DNA of 42,549 nt from Rhodococcus sp. (in: high G+C Gram-positive bacteria) (GCA_004211695.1 SEEV01000071.1:1-42549); one strand, 5' to 3'. Shown: positions 9,501-20,413, counted from the stretch's first letter. Numbers and translations: made by a program. The notes: a model not told the origin generated them from the sequence alone.

Positions 9501-12500
9501 GTTCGCGGACACCGCGCATCGGGTGGCCGATGCGCACGGGGTCGCCGGGTGCCATTGGGTCGCCGACGTTCGACATCACCGTCGTCTCCGTCGGCCCGTA
9601 CCCCACCAGCAGGGTCCGCCCGGCCGTCCAGCGGGCCAGCAACTCCGGCGGGCAGCGTTCGCCGCCGACGACGAGTGCCCGCAACAGGCGTAGGCCGCGC
9701 GGGTCGATCGTGGCCAGCACCGCTGGTGTGACGAACGCGTGCGTGATCCGCTCTGCCGCCAGTAGTTCCGTCAGTGCGGCGCCGCCGTATACCTGTGGCG
9801 CCGCGATCACCAGGCGCGCGCCGGCACCGAAGGCCATGAGGTACTCGAGTATCGTCGCGTCGAATCCGGGCGACGCGAGATTCAGGACGCGCGACGCATT
9901 CGTCGTGGCATACCGGGTGCGCTGCTCGATCGTGAAGTTCTGCAACCCGGCGTGGGGGATCACGACGCCCTTCGGCGTGCCCGTCGACCCGGACGTGTAC
10001 ATCAGGTACGCCGGATGCCCCGGCCGCAGCGGCACTACCCGGTCTGCGTCGGTGATCGCCTTGGACTCCCATCTCCGCGTGGGCCCGGGGTAGTCGAGGA
10101 GCAGCCACTCCACGCCGTCGGGCATCCGCTCACGCTGTTCGGCGACGGTGAGTCCCGCCGCCGCCCCGGAGTCGGCGAGGATGTCGGCGATCCTCCCGGG
10201 CGGGAGGCTGGGGTCCACCGGCACGAACGACGCACCCGACTTCGCCACCGCCCACACCGACACCACCAGTTCCACGGATCGGAAGAGTCCGATCGCCACC
10301 TGGTCTTCGGGTCCGATTCCGCGGCGGATCAACACCCAGGCCAGGCGGTTCGACCAGTCGTCGAGTTCGCGATACGACATCACCGCGTTGCCGTAGGACA
10401 GGGCGACGGCGTGCGGATCCCGTGAGGCCGCGGCCGAGAGGATCTCGGGGAGCAGCCGTGTCGTGCCGCCGGGCCGACCGCGCACCGGGACGAGTGCATC
10501 GCGTTCGGCGGCGTCGAGGAGATCGATGCGCGCGAGCGGCACCTGCGGGTCGGCGACCACCGACTCGAGGAGCCGCAGGAACCGTTCGGCGAAGGTCCGG
10601 ACGGTGGCGGCGTCGAAGATGTCGGTGGCATAGGTGAATCCGGCTCCGATCCCGGCCGGTCCGCCGTCCGCCGCGAACCGTTCGGCCAGTGTCAGCTGCA
10701 GGTCGAAGGTGGAGACGGACACACCGAGGTCGATCTCCTCCACTCCCACTTCCGGCAGGCTCGGGGTCGGCCTCTTCACGTCCTGGAACTCGAAGAGCAC
10801 CTGGAACAGCGGCGCGTGCGCGGTGGTGCGGGGGAGGTCCAGGGCCTCGACCACCCGCTCGAACGGCACCTCCGCGTGTGCGAACGCCTCCAGATCGCGG
10901 TCCCGCACGGCGGTGAGGACGGTGGCGAAGGAGTCGGCGCCGTGCACCGGCGTGCGCAGGGCCAGGGTGTTGACGAACATACCGACCACGTCGTCGAGTG
11001 CGGCCTCCCCGCGCCCCGCCACCGCCGATCCGATCACCACGTCGTTCGTGCTCCCCAGGCGCGACACCAGCACCGCGAGCGCCGCGTGCGCGACCATGAA
11101 CACCGTCGCGTCGTGTTCTCGCGCAAGGGCGACCACGGCGCGGTGCAGACGGTCCCCGATCTCGAACGACTCCCGCGCCCCGGCGAGCGAGCGGTGTTCG
11201 GGGCGGGCGCGATCCATCGGCAGATCCGTCACCACCGGTGCGTCGGCGAGCGCGGAACGCCAGTACCCGAGTTGGCGGGACATCATCGATCCGGGGTCGT
11301 CCTCCGACCCGAGCAGTGCCCGCTGCCAGTTGCTGTAGTCGGCGTACTGGACCGGCAGCGGCACCCAGTCCGGCGCGTGCCCGCTCACCCGGGCGGTGTA
11401 CGCGGCCGTCACGTCCCGGGCGAGCGGTGCCAGCGACAACGCGTCCGCCGCGATGTGGTGCACCACCAGCGCCAGAACGTGTTCACGCGGACCGACCTCG
11501 AACAGGTGCGCCCGCAGCGGAACCTCCGTGGTCACCTCGAAGCCCGCCGACAGCGCCCCCGCGAGCCGGTCGCGGAGGTCGCGCTCCCCCGCCACCGCCA
11601 CCGCGTGGAGGGCGGGCATCGCGTCCACCGCCGGGATCACCGACTGCACGGGCGTGTTCTCCCGCATCGGGAAGACCGTCCGCAGCGCCTCGTGCCGGTC
11701 CACCACGTCCGTCAACGCGGCGTGCAGCGCCGCGACGTCGAGGGAGCCGTGCAGCCGGAACGCCGCCGCGATGTTGTAGGCGGGTGACGTCGTGTCGAAC
11801 TGGTCGAGGAACCACATCCGCGTCTGCGCGAGAGACACCGGCGCCGGCGTGGAGCGGTCGGTCGCCACCAGCGGCGGCCGGCCCGTCGCATCCGCCCGGC
11901 CCACCCGGGTCGCCAGCGACCGCACCGTCCGCGCCTCGAAGACGTCGCGCACGCCCACAGCCGCGCCGAGCGCCTGGTGGATCCGCGCCACGACTTTCGC
12001 CGCGATCAGCGAGTTGCCCCCGAGCGCGAAGAAGTCGTCGTCGACACCGACGGCGGGCACGCCGAGCAGCGCGGCGAAGATGACCGTGAGCGACTCCTCG
12101 ACGGCGGTGCCCGGGGCCGCGAATGCGGCACGGGAGTCGGGCACCGGCGCCGGGAGTGCCGCGCGGTCCAGCTTCCCGTTGACGGTGAGCGGCAGCCGGT
12201 CGAGGACGGTCAGCGAGTTCGGAATCATGTACGACGGCAGCGCGGTTCGCGCGTACTCCAGAACCCGGTCCGCCGGGGCGATCGCACCCGCGTCGGGCAC
12301 GACGTACGCGGCCAGTGCCGGACCGGTCACGGGATCGTCGCGCATCGTCACGACCACCTGCGCGATCCCGTCGCACCGGCCCAGCACCCACTCCACCTCG
12401 CCGAGTTCCACCCGGAATCCCCGGATCTCGACCTGGAAGTCTTCACGCCCGAGGTATTCGAGGCTGCCGTCTCGCCGCCACCGCACGATGTCGCCGGTCC

Positions 12501-15500
12501 GATACATCCGGCTTCCGGCCTCGTCCGCGACGAAGCGTGCTGCCGTGAGCCCGGCGCGGCCGAGGTAGCCACGCGCCACTTGTGTTCCCGCCACGTACAG
12601 TTCGCCCGCCACACCGACCGGCACCGGATGCAGGCGCGGGTCCCGCACCGACACGTGCAGCCCGGGGATCGCCCACCCGATCACGCTCGTCCAGGCGGCG
12701 GCCGCGAGTCCGCGGTCGAGCCGCAGGTGGCTCACGTGCACCGTCGTCTCGGTGATTCCGTACATGTTCACGAGCACGGGCGCGTCCTCGTCGTGCCGGG
12801 AGTACCAGCGTTCGAGCTGCCCGAGGTCGAGCGCCTCGCCGCCGAGCACGACGTAGCGCAGCGGCAGGGCGTCGGCACCGTCGTCGGTGGAGGTGGCGTC
12901 GATCAGCTGGGAGAACGCGGTCGGAGTCTGGCTCAGCACGGTCACCTGTTCGCGGCGCAGCAGTTCGAGGAACGCGACGGGCGACCGGGTGGTGTCGACG
13001 TCGACGACGACGAGGGTCCCGCCGTGCAGCAGCGCGCCCCACAGTTCCCAGACGGAGAAGTCGAACGCCGGGGAGTGGAACATCGTCCACACGTCGGTGC
13101 CCCGGAACCGGAACAGGTCCCGGGTGCTGGTGAACAGCGCGACCACGTTGCGGTGCGACACCGCGACGCCCTTCGGCCGTCCCGTCGACCCCGACGTGTA
13201 GACGACGTACGCCAGTGAGTCCGGATCGATCGGCGCCCGGTCCGCGTCGGTCAGCGGCGTCGCGGGGAGGTTGCCGAGATCGTCGGTCACCGAATCGAGC
13301 AGCAGGACGGGAACGTCCGACGTCGGCAGCGACGGCGCGGTGTCCCCGGTGGCCAGGACGCACACCGGGCGGGCGTCGTCGAGCACCAGGGCAGAGCGCT
13401 CACCGGGATGATCGGCGTCGATCGGGAGATACGCCGCCCCGGCCTTGACGACGGCGACGAGCGCGACGACCATCTCCGCCGATCGCGGCAGCGCGACCGC
13501 GACCGTCGACTCCGGACCAACGCCCCGCGAGAGGAGTTGACGTGCAAGACGGTTCGACCGGGCATCGAGTTCCCCGTAGCTCAGCCGCTCGCCACCCGAC
13601 ACGACGGCGGTGGCGCCGGGAGTCCGCGCCGCCCGGGCCGCGAACAGTGCGCCGAGCGTCGTGTCCCCGGCGGGGTCCACGGGCCGGGTCGACCATTCCC
13701 GCAGCAGGGCGTGTTCGGCCGGCTCGACCAGGTCGATGTCCCCGATCACGACGGACGGGTCCGCGGCGGCGGTGTCGGCGGCGCGCACGAAGCGGCGAGC
13801 GATCGCCTGCACGGTGTCGGCGTCGAACAGGTCTGTAGCATAGGTGAATCGGACCGACTCCGCCGACACCGTCACCTGCAGGTCGAGGTCGCCGAGTTCG
13901 TGGGGCCGGTCCGAGAATTCGAGCAGCACCTGGAAGAGCGGCGCGTGGGACGCCGACCGTGGCGGGTCCAGCGCATCCACGATCTGCTCGACAGGTGCGC
14001 CGCGGTGGGCGAACGCCTCTGCGTCGGCGTCGCGCACCGCGTCGACGAACTCGGTAATTCGGTCGGCGGCGCGGATGCGGCTCCGCAGCACCACGACGTC
14101 CACGTCCGTCCTCGTCCCGAGGACGATGTCGTCCGTTCGGGCCGACCGAGACAGCACCAGGGCGAGCAGAGCGTGCGTCACGGTGGGGACGTCCGTGCGG
14201 TGCGCGGCCGCGAATGCTCCCAGGGTGCGGCGCAGTTCCGGGTCGAGCAGGGCGTCGACGAAGGCGCTGCGGCTGGACGGCCGGGCCGGACGCGGCCGGT
14301 CGGTGGGCAGGTCCAGCACCGGGGGCGCGCCGGCGAGTGTGCGCGTCCAGAAGTCGAGCCGGGCCGTCTCCTCGTGGACGGCACCGACCGCGGTGCCCGC
14401 GTCGGCCGCGAGGAAGTCGCCGAGCAGTTCCACGAACCGCCGATGATGTGCGCCGACCTCGTCGGCGTCGTACCGGTTGGGGTTGGCCAGGAAATGGACG
14501 AAGGTCCGGACCTGGGCGCCGCTCTGGTACACGTTGACGAGCAGGTCCTCGACCGGTCCGGACGTCACGATGTGGTACTCGCCGACGAGCGGACCCAGGG
14601 CGAGTTCCTGATGGAAGAGCATCACGTTGACCATCGGTCCCGACAGCGACTCCGCCGCAGCGGCCCCCGCGTCGCGCCGGATGTCGCCGAGCCCGAGACG
14701 CTGATGTCGCAGCGCACCCAACAGGTCGAGTTGCACCCGCTCGACCAACTCCCCCACCGTGTCCTCGGGCCGGATCTGCACGGGAAGCGGCACGACGCCC
14801 GCCACCATGCCCCCGGACCGACGCAGGGTCGCAGTGGTCCTCGCCGACACCGGGATCTTCACGAGCACATCCCGGCGCCCGGTCATCCTCGACAGGTAGC
14901 AGGCGAACGCGGCGACGATCTCCGCCGTCCCGTGGGTGCCGGCGTCGCCGAGCGCACGCTCCGCCGCGTCCGGGATCGGTGCGGCGGCGTCGGTGCTCGT
15001 GGCGACCGCGGGACCCGTTCTCCGCGCGAGGCTCGATCCGGGCCCGAGACCGTCGATCCGGTCGGCCCAGAACTGCCGGTCCGCCGCGAAGCGACTCGAC
15101 GACCGGTATTGCTGATCGACGTCGTACAGGTGTCGGGGGTCTACCGCCTCGTTCGCCGGCAGGTCCCGGCCGAGGACCGCCGCGGTGTACCGGGCCGCGA
15201 TGCGGTTGAGCATCGTCATCGCACCGTAGCCGTCCAGGGCAACGTGGTGAATCTTGCTGTACCACAGGTAGTGTTCGTCACCGACACGTAGAATCGAGGA
15301 CTCGACGAGGCGGTCGCGAGTGAGATCCAGTGGCGTCTCGCAGTCGGCGTGCATCCACCGCCGGGCCGCGGCCACCGGTTCGGCGTCCCCGCGGAAGTCG
15401 ACCAGTCCGATCGACCGGTCCGTGGTCGGGTCGACCAACTGGAACGGCTGACCCTCCCGGTCGATCAACCGCAGGAACGGCGAGCCGAATTCGTCCGCAG

Positions 15501-15696
15501 TGGCCACGGTGGCCTCACGCAGGAGGTCGACGTCCAGGTCGCCGTGCACCTCGACGTACTGGGCGATGCACAGCGGCACGTCGGGGGCCAACTGCTGGGC
15601 CAGCCACGCCTCGTACTGCGCGGACGACAGCGGGAACGGCAGTTCCTCGTGCTCGGTGGCGGCGCGGTCGGTGGCGCCGGAGCGCTCGTCACTCAC
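6541..15696 (-). CDS. Trimodular NRPS: C - half C - A(Thr) - PCP - C - A - PCP - C - truncated A - PCP
   Basis: A 3051-residue peptide synthetase. Domains by residue: EntF-type C1 (20-430, HHVALDG near 149); C-lobe-only fragment (446-660); A1 (680-1185); PCP1 (GGNS near 1225); C2 (HHIAADA near 1411, Gly to Ala in the motif); A2 (1750-2230); PCP2 (GGNS near 2278); C3 (HHIAADG near 2462); an A3 remnant (2805-2960); PCP3 (GGNS near 2993). The A1 pocket reads by eye DFWSVGMVHK, close to the threonine code DFWNIGMVHK. A2 reads DALFVGGVMK, which I cannot assign. There is no E domain and no thioesterase, so release is elsewhere. The GTG start at 15696 overlaps the previous stop (GTGAGTGA) and has GGAGG 8 bases upstream; longer starts lack such a site. 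An EntF-type first domain suggests an acyl or aryl donor loaded in trans (inference). Confidence 0.93.
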   Translation of the reverse strand: MSDERSGATDRAATEHEELPFPLSSAQYEAWLAQQLAPDVPLCIAQYVEVHGDLDVDLLREATVATADEFGSPFLRLIDREGQPFQLVDPTTDRSIGLVDFRGDAEPVAAARRWMHADCETPLDLTRDRLVESSILRVGDEHYLWYSKIHHVALDGYGAMTMLNRIAARYTAAVLGRDLPANEAVDPRHLYDVDQQYRSSSRFAADRQFWADRIDGLGPGSSLARRTGPAVATSTDAAAPIPDAAERALGDAGTHGTAEIVAAFACYLSRMTGRRDVLVKIPVSARTTATLRRSGGMVAGVVPLPVQIRPEDTVGELVERVQLDLLGALRHQRLGLGDIRRDAGAAAAESLSGPMVNVMLFHQELALGPLVGEYHIVTSGPVEDLLVNVYQSGAQVRTFVHFLANPNRYDADEVGAHHRRFVELLGDFLAADAGTAVGAVHEETARLDFWTRTLAGAPPVLDLPTDRPRPARPSSRSAFVDALLDPELRRTLGAFAAAHRTDVPTVTHALLALVLSRSARTDDIVLGTRTDVDVVVLRSRIRAADRITEFVDAVRDADAEAFAHRGAPVEQIVDALDPPRSASHAPLFQVLLEFSDRPHELGDLDLQVTVSAESVRFTYATDLFDADTVQAIARRFVRAADTAAADPSVVIGDIDLVEPAEHALLREWSTRPVDPAGDTTLGALFAARAARTPGATAVVSGGERLSYGELDARSNRLARQLLSRGVGPESTVAVALPRSAEMVVALVAVVKAGAAYLPIDADHPGERSALVLDDARPVCVLATGDTAPSLPTSDVPVLLLDSVTDDLGNLPATPLTDADRAPIDPDSLAYVVYTSGSTGRPKGVAVSHRNVVALFTSTRDLFRFRGTDVWTMFHSPAFDFSVWELWGALLHGGTLVVVDVDTTRSPVAFLELLRREQVTVLSQTPTAFSQLIDATSTDDGADALPLRYVVLGGEALDLGQLERWYSRHDEDAPVLVNMYGITETTVHVSHLRLDRGLAAAAWTSVIGWAIPGLHVSVRDPRLHPVPVGVAGELYVAGTQVARGYLGRAGLTAARFVADEAGSRMYRTGDIVRWRRDGSLEYLGREDFQVEIRGFRVELGEVEWVLGRCDGIAQVVVTMRDDPVTGPALAAYVVPDAGAIAPADRVLEYARTALPSYMIPNSLTVLDRLPLTVNGKLDRAALPAPVPDSRAAFAAPGTAVEESLTVIFAALLGVPAVGVDDDFFALGGNSLIAAKVVARIHQALGAAVGVRDVFEARTVRSLATRVGRADATGRPPLVATDRSTPAPVSLAQTRMWFLDQFDTTSPAYNIAAAFRLHGSLDVAALHAALTDVVDRHEALRTVFPMRENTPVQSVIPAVDAMPALHAVAVAGERDLRDRLAGALSAGFEVTTEVPLRAHLFEVGPREHVLALVVHHIAADALSLAPLARDVTAAYTARVSGHAPDWVPLPVQYADYSNWQRALLGSEDDPGSMMSRQLGYWRSALADAPVVTDLPMDRARPEHRSLAGARESFEIGDRLHRAVVALAREHDATVFMVAHAALAVLVSRLGSTNDVVIGSAVAGRGEAALDDVVGMFVNTLALRTPVHGADSFATVLTAVRDRDLEAFAHAEVPFERVVEALDLPRTTAHAPLFQVLFEFQDVKRPTPSLPEVGVEEIDLGVSVSTFDLQLTLAERFAADGGPAGIGAGFTYATDIFDAATVRTFAERFLRLLESVVADPQVPLARIDLLDAAERDALVPVRGRPGGTTRLLPEILSAAASRDPHAVALSYGNAVMSYRELDDWSNRLAWVLIRRGIGPEDQVAIGLFRSVELVVSVWAVAKSGASFVPVDPSLPPGRIADILADSGAAAGLTVAEQRERMPDGVEWLLLDYPGPTRRWESKAITDADRVVPLRPGHPAYLMYTSGSTGTPKGVVIPHAGLQNFTIEQRTRYATTNASRVLNLASPGFDATILEYLMAFGAGARLVIAAPQVYGGAALTELLAAERITHAFVTPAVLATIDPRGLRLLRALVVGGERCPPELLARWTAGRTLLVGYGPTETTVMSNVGDPMAPGDPVRIGHPMRGVRELVLDEWLRPVPVGVVGELYVLGDGLARGYHRRAGSTAASFVANPFDQAGSRMYRTGDLMRWTRDGRLEYLGRNDFQVKLRGQRVEPGEVEAALTGCPGVAQAVVVVRRTPAAEAVLAGYVTEEEGAHLDTAEVLGFAASVLAPFMVPASVTVLEHLPLGANGKVDRHALPEPEFAPRVFRPPETPFESAVAEVFSEVLGIGAVGADDDFFASGGNSLTATQVVARLGTALGADVGVREIFESPTVRALAARIAREAAGGEARPAAVASRRPDPVPLSWAQRRMWLLNQFDPSSPAYNVAMIVRLSGELDVDALTAALGDVVDRHESLRTRYPYGDAEPTQVVVGAGHVAQLTVSTDDAPVRDQISDLVTTGFDIAAEVPMRARLFALREREHVLVVVVHHIAADGFSMVPLARDVMTAYPARSEGRAPGWEPLPVQYVDYTLWQRDLLGSEDDPESLLSRQLDYWRSTLAGAPAVTELPADRERPPRRSPSGDRVEFSIGADLHRDVVALARTRRCTVFMVVHTALAVLLSRSGGSGDVVIGSPVAGRGDAVLDDVVGMFVNTLVLRTRVSGTAEELLEQVRDTDLAAYAHADVPFERVVEALNPPRAQSYSPLFQVLLEFRNTEHPDLALPHLHAEVLEPDVEVSLFDLQLTVRERYDESGTPEGMTAGFTYSTDLFDAATVEALADRFTRILAAVVTDPHGAVGDIDVLAPDERTRLREWSAAADTVVLDPRLRMASEGVTGAVYVADTREPHTSARAAATTFVANPFGAPGTRMVRTGGFARWNRSGQLVNVTAPGTPARSVAEVVARHPAVREAVVLTTTTGVTAFWVPAAAAAVLPTAEDLREFSAERLDARLVPARFVALGAVPRSADGAVDEDALRALVADTEPAGGGSRQRWTALERSVAEAWAAVLGHDDFGPEDGFFDVGGNSHRVVELQRRLEQRWPGTLRVGQLFDLVTVAAQAEAISNPTRTGDASTPATYEF
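6850..7281 (-). other. Truncated, inactive adenylation domain (A3 remnant) of the NRPS
   Basis: Between C3 and PCP3 only the last part of an A domain remains. It starts around the GELYVAG motif (here GAVYVAD), continues through [13 protein letters not shown], has RTGGF where RTGDL is expected, and ends in a C-terminal subdomain whose A10 motif is DGAVDE instead of NGKVDR. The phosphate-binding loop (SGSTGxPKG), the substrate pocket and the catalytic Lys are all missing. The reading frame is continuous, so this is an in-frame deletion rather than a frameshift. PCP3 therefore has no cis-acting loader. Confidence 0.82.
13717..14358 (-). other. C-lobe-only condensation fragment between C1 and A1 of the NRPS
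   Basis: After the complete EntF-type C1, residues about 446-660 begin at [10 protein letters not shown], the usual sequence of a C domain near its middle, and run through LFQVLLEF to FTYATDLFD. They contain no HHxxxDG half. This fragment resembles the C-lobes of C2 and C3 in the same protein rather than C1, as expected if C1 had replaced the N-lobe of an older C domain by recombination. Confidence 0.65.
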
Positions 15697-17266
15697 CGTC
15701 ACCACCTCCGCCCGGAAGCAGCATCCGGCGCAACGCTGCCTCGTCAACCTTGCTGCTCGGTGCCAGCGGCAGCGCACCCAAAGCGAGAAACCGGTCGGGT
15801 ACCGCCTGCGCGACGAGGCGTTCGGCGCAATGGGCGATCAGGTCGCGCGGTGTGGGCAGCAGGGTCGCCGCGGCCGCGGGTACCCAGAACGCGGTCAGTG
15901 CCGCCTCCCCGTAGTCGTTGGCGGTCGCGAGGACCACGGCCTGGTGCACCGCGGGGTGGCTCTCCAGAGCGGCCTCCACCGCGTGCCTCTCCACCCGGGC
16001 TCCGCGCACCTTCACCTGTCCGTCGCACCGTCCACAGAATTCGATGTCGCCGTGCGGATCCACGCGGGCCAGGTCACCCGTGTGGTACATCCGGGCACCC
16101 CATCGTGCCGCGAACGGGTCGGCGACGAAGCGGGCGGACGTGGCGGACGGCCGGGACGCGTACCCCTCGGAGATCTGGGGCCCCCCGACGTACAGGTCAC
16201 CCACCGTCCCGTCGGGCACCACCCCCAGTTTCGCGTCGAGGACGTAGGCGGTGCTCGCCCCGAGCGGTCGGCCGATCGGGGCGATCGAGGCGGGCACGTC
16301 GCGCACCGGGTGAGCCAGGCAGCTGACGGTCGTCTCGGTCGGACCGTACTCGTTGCTCAGGGGGACCCCGGGTAGCACCGCGCGGTGCTGTTCGACGAGT
16401 GTGCCCGGAAGCGCTTCGCCCGCAAGGGTCACCAACCGCAGACGCCCGCGCAGCGGGGCGAGGTGCGGCAGCAGCAGCCGGTAGAAGGAGGGGGTCGCGA
16501 CCAGGTGGGTGGTCCGCCACTTCCGTGCGAGTGCGGCCACGGCGTCGGCGTCCATCAATTCGTGCGCGTCCGGGAGCACACTGGTGCCGCCGGTGCACAG
16601 CGCCCACAGGGTCTTCAGCAGGGATCCGTCCCACGTGAGCCGGAACGCGGAGAACGTGACCAGGTCGTCGTCGTCGTAGTCGTAATTGCGGCCGTCGACC
16701 ATGCTCGCGAGGTTGGCCCGGCTCGCGACGACGGCCTTGGGGATGCCGGTCGACCCGGACGTGGTGATCACGTACGCGGGGGTGGCGGCAGGCACGTCCT
16801 CGGGGAGATCGGCGGACGGTTCGATGTCGGGTGGGTGGCCGGCGTCCCGGTCGTGCAGCACCGGAACGTGTTCGCCCGCACTGCGGGCCAGCGTCCGAAC
16901 CGATTCGGCCGCCGTCTGCGGATCCCCGGATCCGAAGACGATCGCACCGCAGTCGATGTCGCCGAGGAGGGTACGAACCTGAGCCGCCGGATGTCCGGGC
17001 TCGATCACACACCACGCCGCGCCCACCCGCAGCGCGGCGACCATCGCCACCACCGTGTCGGCACTCTGCCGCTGATGGACCAGCACCACCTGACCGGGCA
17101 GCACCCCCTCGGCGCGGAGTTGCCGCGCCAGTGCCGCACTCGCCGAATCGAGTTCGCGGTACGTCAGCGACCGATCGCCCACCACGATCGCGATCCGGTC
17201 GGGAACCCGCAGGCACTGACGAAGGATCTCGGCCGTCACTCCGCCTCGCGCGACCACGTCCGTCAT
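15689..17266 (-). CDS. Stand-alone adenylation-domain protein (AMP-dependent amino acid ligase)
   Basis: A 525-residue single A domain without a carrier. The ATP loop [10 protein letters not shown] is near residue 166, YGPTETT near 305, YHTGDL near 400, and the C-terminal subdomain ends with SSKVDE, keeping the Lys of the A10 motif. The pocket read by eye is DGLATAEVSK. The closest code I know is histidine (DSELTAEVCK, 6 of 10), too weak to assign. Its C-terminal subdomain ([25 protein letters not shown]) resembles the inactive A3 remnant of the next gene much more than A1 or A2, so it may load PCP3 in trans (inference). Alternatively it could prime a separate carrier protein, as ZmaJ does in zwittermicin. 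The ATG overlaps the FkbH-like stop by four bases, and its own stop overlaps the NRPS start. Confidence 0.88.
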   Translation of the reverse strand: MTDVVARGGVTAEILRQCLRVPDRIAIVVGDRSLTYRELDSASAALARQLRAEGVLPGQVVLVHQRQSADTVVAMVAALRVGAAWCVIEPGHPAAQVRTLLGDIDCGAIVFGSGDPQTAAESVRTLARSAGEHVPVLHDRDAGHPPDIEPSADLPEDVPAATPAYVITTSGSTGIPKAVVASRANLASMVDGRNYDYDDDDLVTFSAFRLTWDGSLLKTLWALCTGGTSVLPDAHELMDADAVAALARKWRTTHLVATPSFYRLLLPHLAPLRGRLRLVTLAGEALPGTLVEQHRAVLPGVPLSNEYGPTETTVSCLAHPVRDVPASIAPIGRPLGASTAYVLDAKLGVVPDGTVGDLYVGGPQISEGYASRPSATSARFVADPFAARWGARMYHTGDLARVDPHGDIEFCGRCDGQVKVRGARVERHAVEAALESHPAVHQAVVLATANDYGEAALTAFWVPAAAATLLPTPRDLIAHCAERLVAQAVPDRFLALGALPLAPSSKVDEAALRRMLLPGGGGDGE

Positions 17267-18312
17267 GGGAGCGCATCCTCTCCGAGAACCCGGACGTGAC
17301 CGGCGCCGGCCGTCGCCCCTCGGGAATCGTCGAACACCAGCATCGTCCGCTCGGCGTGCGAGTCGAGCACCTCGAAGCCCGCGAAACGCAGGGTCACCAG
17401 CATGACCCGGTTGACATCGGTGGGCACGAACTCGGCGAGGGCCCGTCTGCCGTGGGCACGCGCCCGGTCGACGACGTGCCGGATCAGCGCCGTGCCCACG
17501 CCACGGGACATCACCCGGCACGACATCAGCAGTAATTGCAGGACGGAGTTCTCGCCGCGTATCTCCGACACCGCGAGCCCGATCGTGCCGTATCCGCCGA
17601 ATCGGTCGCCGAGGGACGCGACGAGCACCTCGTGGTCGTCCGACGCACACAGGCGGCGCAGTTCGTCGATACCGAAAGTTCGTCCTGTCGTGTTGAGTTG
17701 GTGCGAACGGACGGTCAGTTCGTGGGCACGGTCGAGGTCGTCCTCGGTTGCTCCGCGGACCGTCATGACCAGGTCGAGGGAGGCCAGGAACTCGGAGTTC
17801 GAGCCCGGAAAGACCTGTTCGCTCGCCTGCCGGACCCGCTCGGCGTGATACAGCGACCTGCGCTGCCGTGCCTCCTCCGTGACGGCGGGCGGCGTCAGCT
17901 CGGGAAGGTCCGGGAACGACGCGATCTGCTCGGCCCGGTAACAACGCACGGGGGGCAGCGCCTCGGACACCTCGGCACGCTCGACGGGATCGTTGTCGAC
18001 GAAGGCGATGGTGTCGAGGCCGACGTTCAACATCTCCGAGATGCGGCGCACGGCCTCCGACTTCGGCCCCCAGCCGACGTCGATCGCGCAGAACAGTTCC
18101 TCGAGGCCGTGCAGGCGCAGATGCGCGGCGGCAGGTTCGAACTCCCCGCGGCTCGCCACCGCGTGCAGGATCCCCCGGCGGTCGAGCACGTCCAGTGCCC
18201 GCAGGGCGTCCGCGTTCGGGACCGGGACATCCTGTTCGAGGACGACACCGTCCCACAGGGTGTCGTCCAGATCCCAGACCATGCACTTGACCGTCTGCTC
18301 CACCGCGATCAC
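17263..18312 (-). CDS. FkbH-like HAD-family glyceryl-ACP synthase
   Basis: A 349-residue two-domain protein. The N-terminal HAD phosphatase-like half has DLDDTLWDG (14-22) with the family Asp residues and FVDNDPVERAEV; the C-terminal half is GNAT-like. Length and order match FkbH proteins, which take 1,3-bisphosphoglycerate, remove a phosphate and load glyceryl onto an ACP. The product feeds either hydroxymalonyl/methoxymalonyl-ACP (with FkbI and FkbK homologues, both present here) or tetronate rings (with a KAS III, also present). The GTG start at 18312 overlaps the KAS III stop (GTGA), and the stop overlaps the adenylation protein's start. No O-methyltransferase (FkbG) is seen, so the extender would stay unmethylated unless one lies outside the window. 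Confidence 0.9.
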   Translation of the reverse strand: MIAVEQTVKCMVWDLDDTLWDGVVLEQDVPVPNADALRALDVLDRRGILHAVASRGEFEPAAAHLRLHGLEELFCAIDVGWGPKSEAVRRISEMLNVGLDTIAFVDNDPVERAEVSEALPPVRCYRAEQIASFPDLPELTPPAVTEEARQRRSLYHAERVRQASEQVFPGSNSEFLASLDLVMTVRGATEDDLDRAHELTVRSHQLNTTGRTFGIDELRRLCASDDHEVLVASLGDRFGGYGTIGLAVSEIRGENSVLQLLLMSCRVMSRGVGTALIRHVVDRARAHGRRALAEFVPTDVNRVMLVTLRFAGFEVLDSHAERTMLVFDDSRGATAGAGHVRVLGEDALP

Positions 18313-19319
18313 GCCCCGTCCCGCGGCGTGTCCGGCAGCCGTCGGAGCAATGCGCTGCTCCACGCCGCGACCGGGCTGCTGTTCATGATCACGCAGTAGT
18401 CGCCGGGCATCTGGGACGGCGCCACGCGCTCCAGGTTCGCCGCGACGTCCACGGATCCGAGGTGGCCGAACCGCGCGAGGTTGTCGCCGCACACGGGATC
18501 GATGGTGACGTCGAGCGCCTCCTGCCAGAACGCGAACGCACCGACCGACAGGTTCTGCATGAGAAAGACGCCGATCGCGTCCTGCTGCAGTCCGTTCCGC
18601 GCCAGCAGTTCGGCGTTGATCTCCGTGAACCGCTTCCGGCTCTCGACAGCGAGGCGAAACGAGTACGTCGGCTCGTCGGCGCATACCTCGACCCACTCGG
18701 TCTCGCGCACGTCGCGGTAGTCGATGCGGAAGAGGTCGGCGTACTTCCCGTCGCTGCGGATCATCTGGTCGACGAGTTCGTACCTGCCGGTCCCCGACGT
18801 CGTCAGCAGCAGCGCCGCGGCGCCGTCGCCCAGCAACGTCATCGGCGACCGGTACCGCGACCGGGTCGGCGTCTTCGCCGCCGCCACAACGAGCACGTTC
18901 CGGCACCGGGGGTCGCCACGGAGCAGCGCCGATGCGAGCGTGAACGCCGCCGACACGGACACACACCCCAGATCCCCCACCCCGGTGGTGAACGCCTGGC
19001 TCGCACCGAGCCGGTGTTGCAACCGGGTGGACTCGGACGCGAGCAGATACTGCGGAACCCGGCCCTGGACGAGGAGCAGCGCGTCGAGTTGCGTCGCCTC
19101 GAGACCCGACTTCGCCAGCGCCTCCTCCGCCGCCGCGTGGGCCAGATCCGCCTCGGCGAGACCGATTCCGATCCGCACCGTGTCGATTCCCAGCGACAGT
19201 GCGTGCTCGCGCTGCGCGATCGGCAGTTCGTCGAGTTCCGGCAGACCCGCCACGGTCACCTCGTCGTCCGGGAACCAGAGTGCGACCGATTCGATCGTGA
19301 CCGGTCGGTCGGCCGTCAT
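18309..19319 (-). CDS. KAS III-like (FabH-fold) ketosynthase/acyltransferase with altered triad
   Basis: A 336-residue thiolase-fold protein of the beta-ketoacyl-ACP synthase III type. The nucleophile is Cys119 (GDLGCVSVS) and LLGDGAAALLL matches the FabH family. The other catalytic positions differ: the HQAN motif reads LMQN (Met254 for His) and the GN of the Asn loop reads GHLGSVD (His286). Such changes occur in KAS III relatives that act as acyltransferases (CerJ type) rather than decarboxylating condensing enzymes. In tetronate clusters a KAS III sits beside FkbH and ACP genes, as here. It might move the C3 extender onto the AT-less PKS or close a tetronate-like ring; the sequence cannot decide. 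It overlaps both neighbours by four bases (ATGA and GTGA). Confidence 0.82.
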   Translation of the reverse strand: MTADRPVTIESVALWFPDDEVTVAGLPELDELPIAQREHALSLGIDTVRIGIGLAEADLAHAAAEEALAKSGLEATQLDALLLVQGRVPQYLLASESTRLQHRLGASQAFTTGVGDLGCVSVSAAFTLASALLRGDPRCRNVLVVAAAKTPTRSRYRSPMTLLGDGAAALLLTTSGTGRYELVDQMIRSDGKYADLFRIDYRDVRETEWVEVCADEPTYSFRLAVESRKRFTEINAELLARNGLQQDAIGVFLMQNLSVGAFAFWQEALDVTIDPVCGDNLARFGHLGSVDVAANLERVAPSQMPGDYCVIMNSSPVAAWSSALLRRLPDTPRDGA

Positions 19320-20413
19320 CGCGCACCTCCCCCGAGCACGTAGTCACCGATCTGGAGTTCCGCGACCTCCGTCGCGCCCTCGATGATCTCCATGACCTTG
19401 GCGTCCCGGAAGAAGCGACCCACCCGGCTGCCGGGGGCACACCCGGCGGCTCCGAGCACCTGAACCGCCTGCCGGCTCACCGACCCGGCGACCCGGGCGG
19501 CGGCGTACTTCGCGGCGATCGTGGCGAACAGTGCGCTCGGCTCACGCGCGTCGCGTTGTTCGGCGGCGCGTTCGCACAGGGCGCGGGCGCCGGCGGCATC
19601 CACCCAGCTACGACCGAGGATCGCGCGAACCGAGTCGTGCTCGGACAACACGGCGCTGCCCTGCACCCGGGTGGACGCGTGCGCGACGGCGTCGGCGAGG
19701 CATGCTCGCGTCATCCCGGCGCACCCCCACGCGATGGTGTACCGGCCGTGGTCCAGTGCCGTGCCCACCACGTGGGACAGTCCGAAACCCGGCGGTGCGA
19801 TCAGGTGGTCCGCGGGGACAGCCACGTCGTCGAACGCGATGTGCGCGACCCTGGCGCCGCGCATCCCCAGCTGTCCGTGGATCGGCTCGACGGAGACTCC
19901 CGGCGCATCGGTTTCGACGAGCGCGGTCGTCAACCCCGCCGGCGATCGGCCGAGGACGAGCAGCACGTCCGCTACCTCACCGAACGTGACCCACAGCTTC
20001 CGGCCCGACATCCGGTGGTCGGACCCGTGCGGCTCGAAACCGGTACTCACAGAGGAGAGGTCGCTGCCGGCACCGGTTTCGGTGGCGGCGAACCCGGCGA
20101 GGAGCTCGCCGGTGGTCAGGGCCGGCAGCCACTGGGCCCGCTGTTCCGCGGTGCCCCACCGGTCGACCGCGACATTGACCATCCCCTGCACGGTCAGCAG
20201 AGACCGCAGCGACGTGCAGACCGCCCCGAGTCTCTCTGCGACCGAGCCGAGTTCGGAGGCGGTCAGGCCGAGCCCACGGCAGTCCTTCGTCCGGTCGAGG
20301 CCGAGGACACCGGCCCGCGCGGCAGCCCCGATGACGTCGACCGGCAGTCCGGTCTCGTCCCAATTGCCGGCGTCGGTCTCGGCGGAGGCGACGAGCGTGT
20401 CGATCCCGATCAC
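19316..20413 (-). CDS. Acyl-CoA dehydrogenase family protein, FkbI-like
   Basis: A 365-residue flavoprotein with the acyl-CoA dehydrogenase layout: FAATETGAGSD in the middle domain, KLWVTFG, and near the C-terminus EIIEGATEV, which contains the position of the catalytic Glu. FkbI/ZmaE homologues oxidise the 2-hydroxy-malonaldehyde bound to ACP to hydroxymalonyl-ACP. That role is inferred from FkbH, KAS III and the ACP remnant next to it. The GTG at 20413 overlaps the stop of the ACP reading frame (GTGA), showing that the ACP and this gene were built as a coupled pair; the stop overlaps the KAS III start. A generic acyl-CoA dehydrogenase function is the alternative. Confidence 0.85.
   Translation of the reverse strand: MIGIDTLVASAETDAGNWDETGLPVDVIGAAARAGVLGLDRTKDCRGLGLTASELGSVAERLGAVCTSLRSLLTVQGMVNVAVDRWGTAEQRAQWLPALTTGELLAGFAATETGAGSDLSSVSTGFEPHGSDHRMSGRKLWVTFGEVADVLLVLGRSPAGLTTALVETDAPGVSVEPIHGQLGMRGARVAHIAFDDVAVPADHLIAPPGFGLSHVVGTALDHGRYTIAWGCAGMTRACLADAVAHASTRVQGSAVLSEHDSVRAILGRSWVDAAGARALCERAAEQRDAREPSALFATIAAKYAAARVAGSVSRQAVQVLGAAGCAPGSRVGRFFRDAKVMEIIEGATEVAELQIGDYVLGGGAR

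Noticed and set aside
13408..15291. Plus-strand open frame of 627 codons
   Set aside because: It mirrors C1, the half C and A1 on the minus strand; composition is His/Arg-rich and it contains no family motif.
15689..18286. A single 865-codon frame that would fuse the adenylation protein to upstream sequence
   Set aside because: The upstream third is out-of-frame reading of the FkbH gene. The ATG at 17266 with a four-base overlap and the start of A-domain homology define the real gene.
17263..19440. A 725-codon frame that would join FkbH to upstream sequence
   Set aside because: Codons before 18312 are Arg-rich antisense-like sequence in the KAS III gene; the GTG overlapping the KAS III stop fits the FkbH family start.
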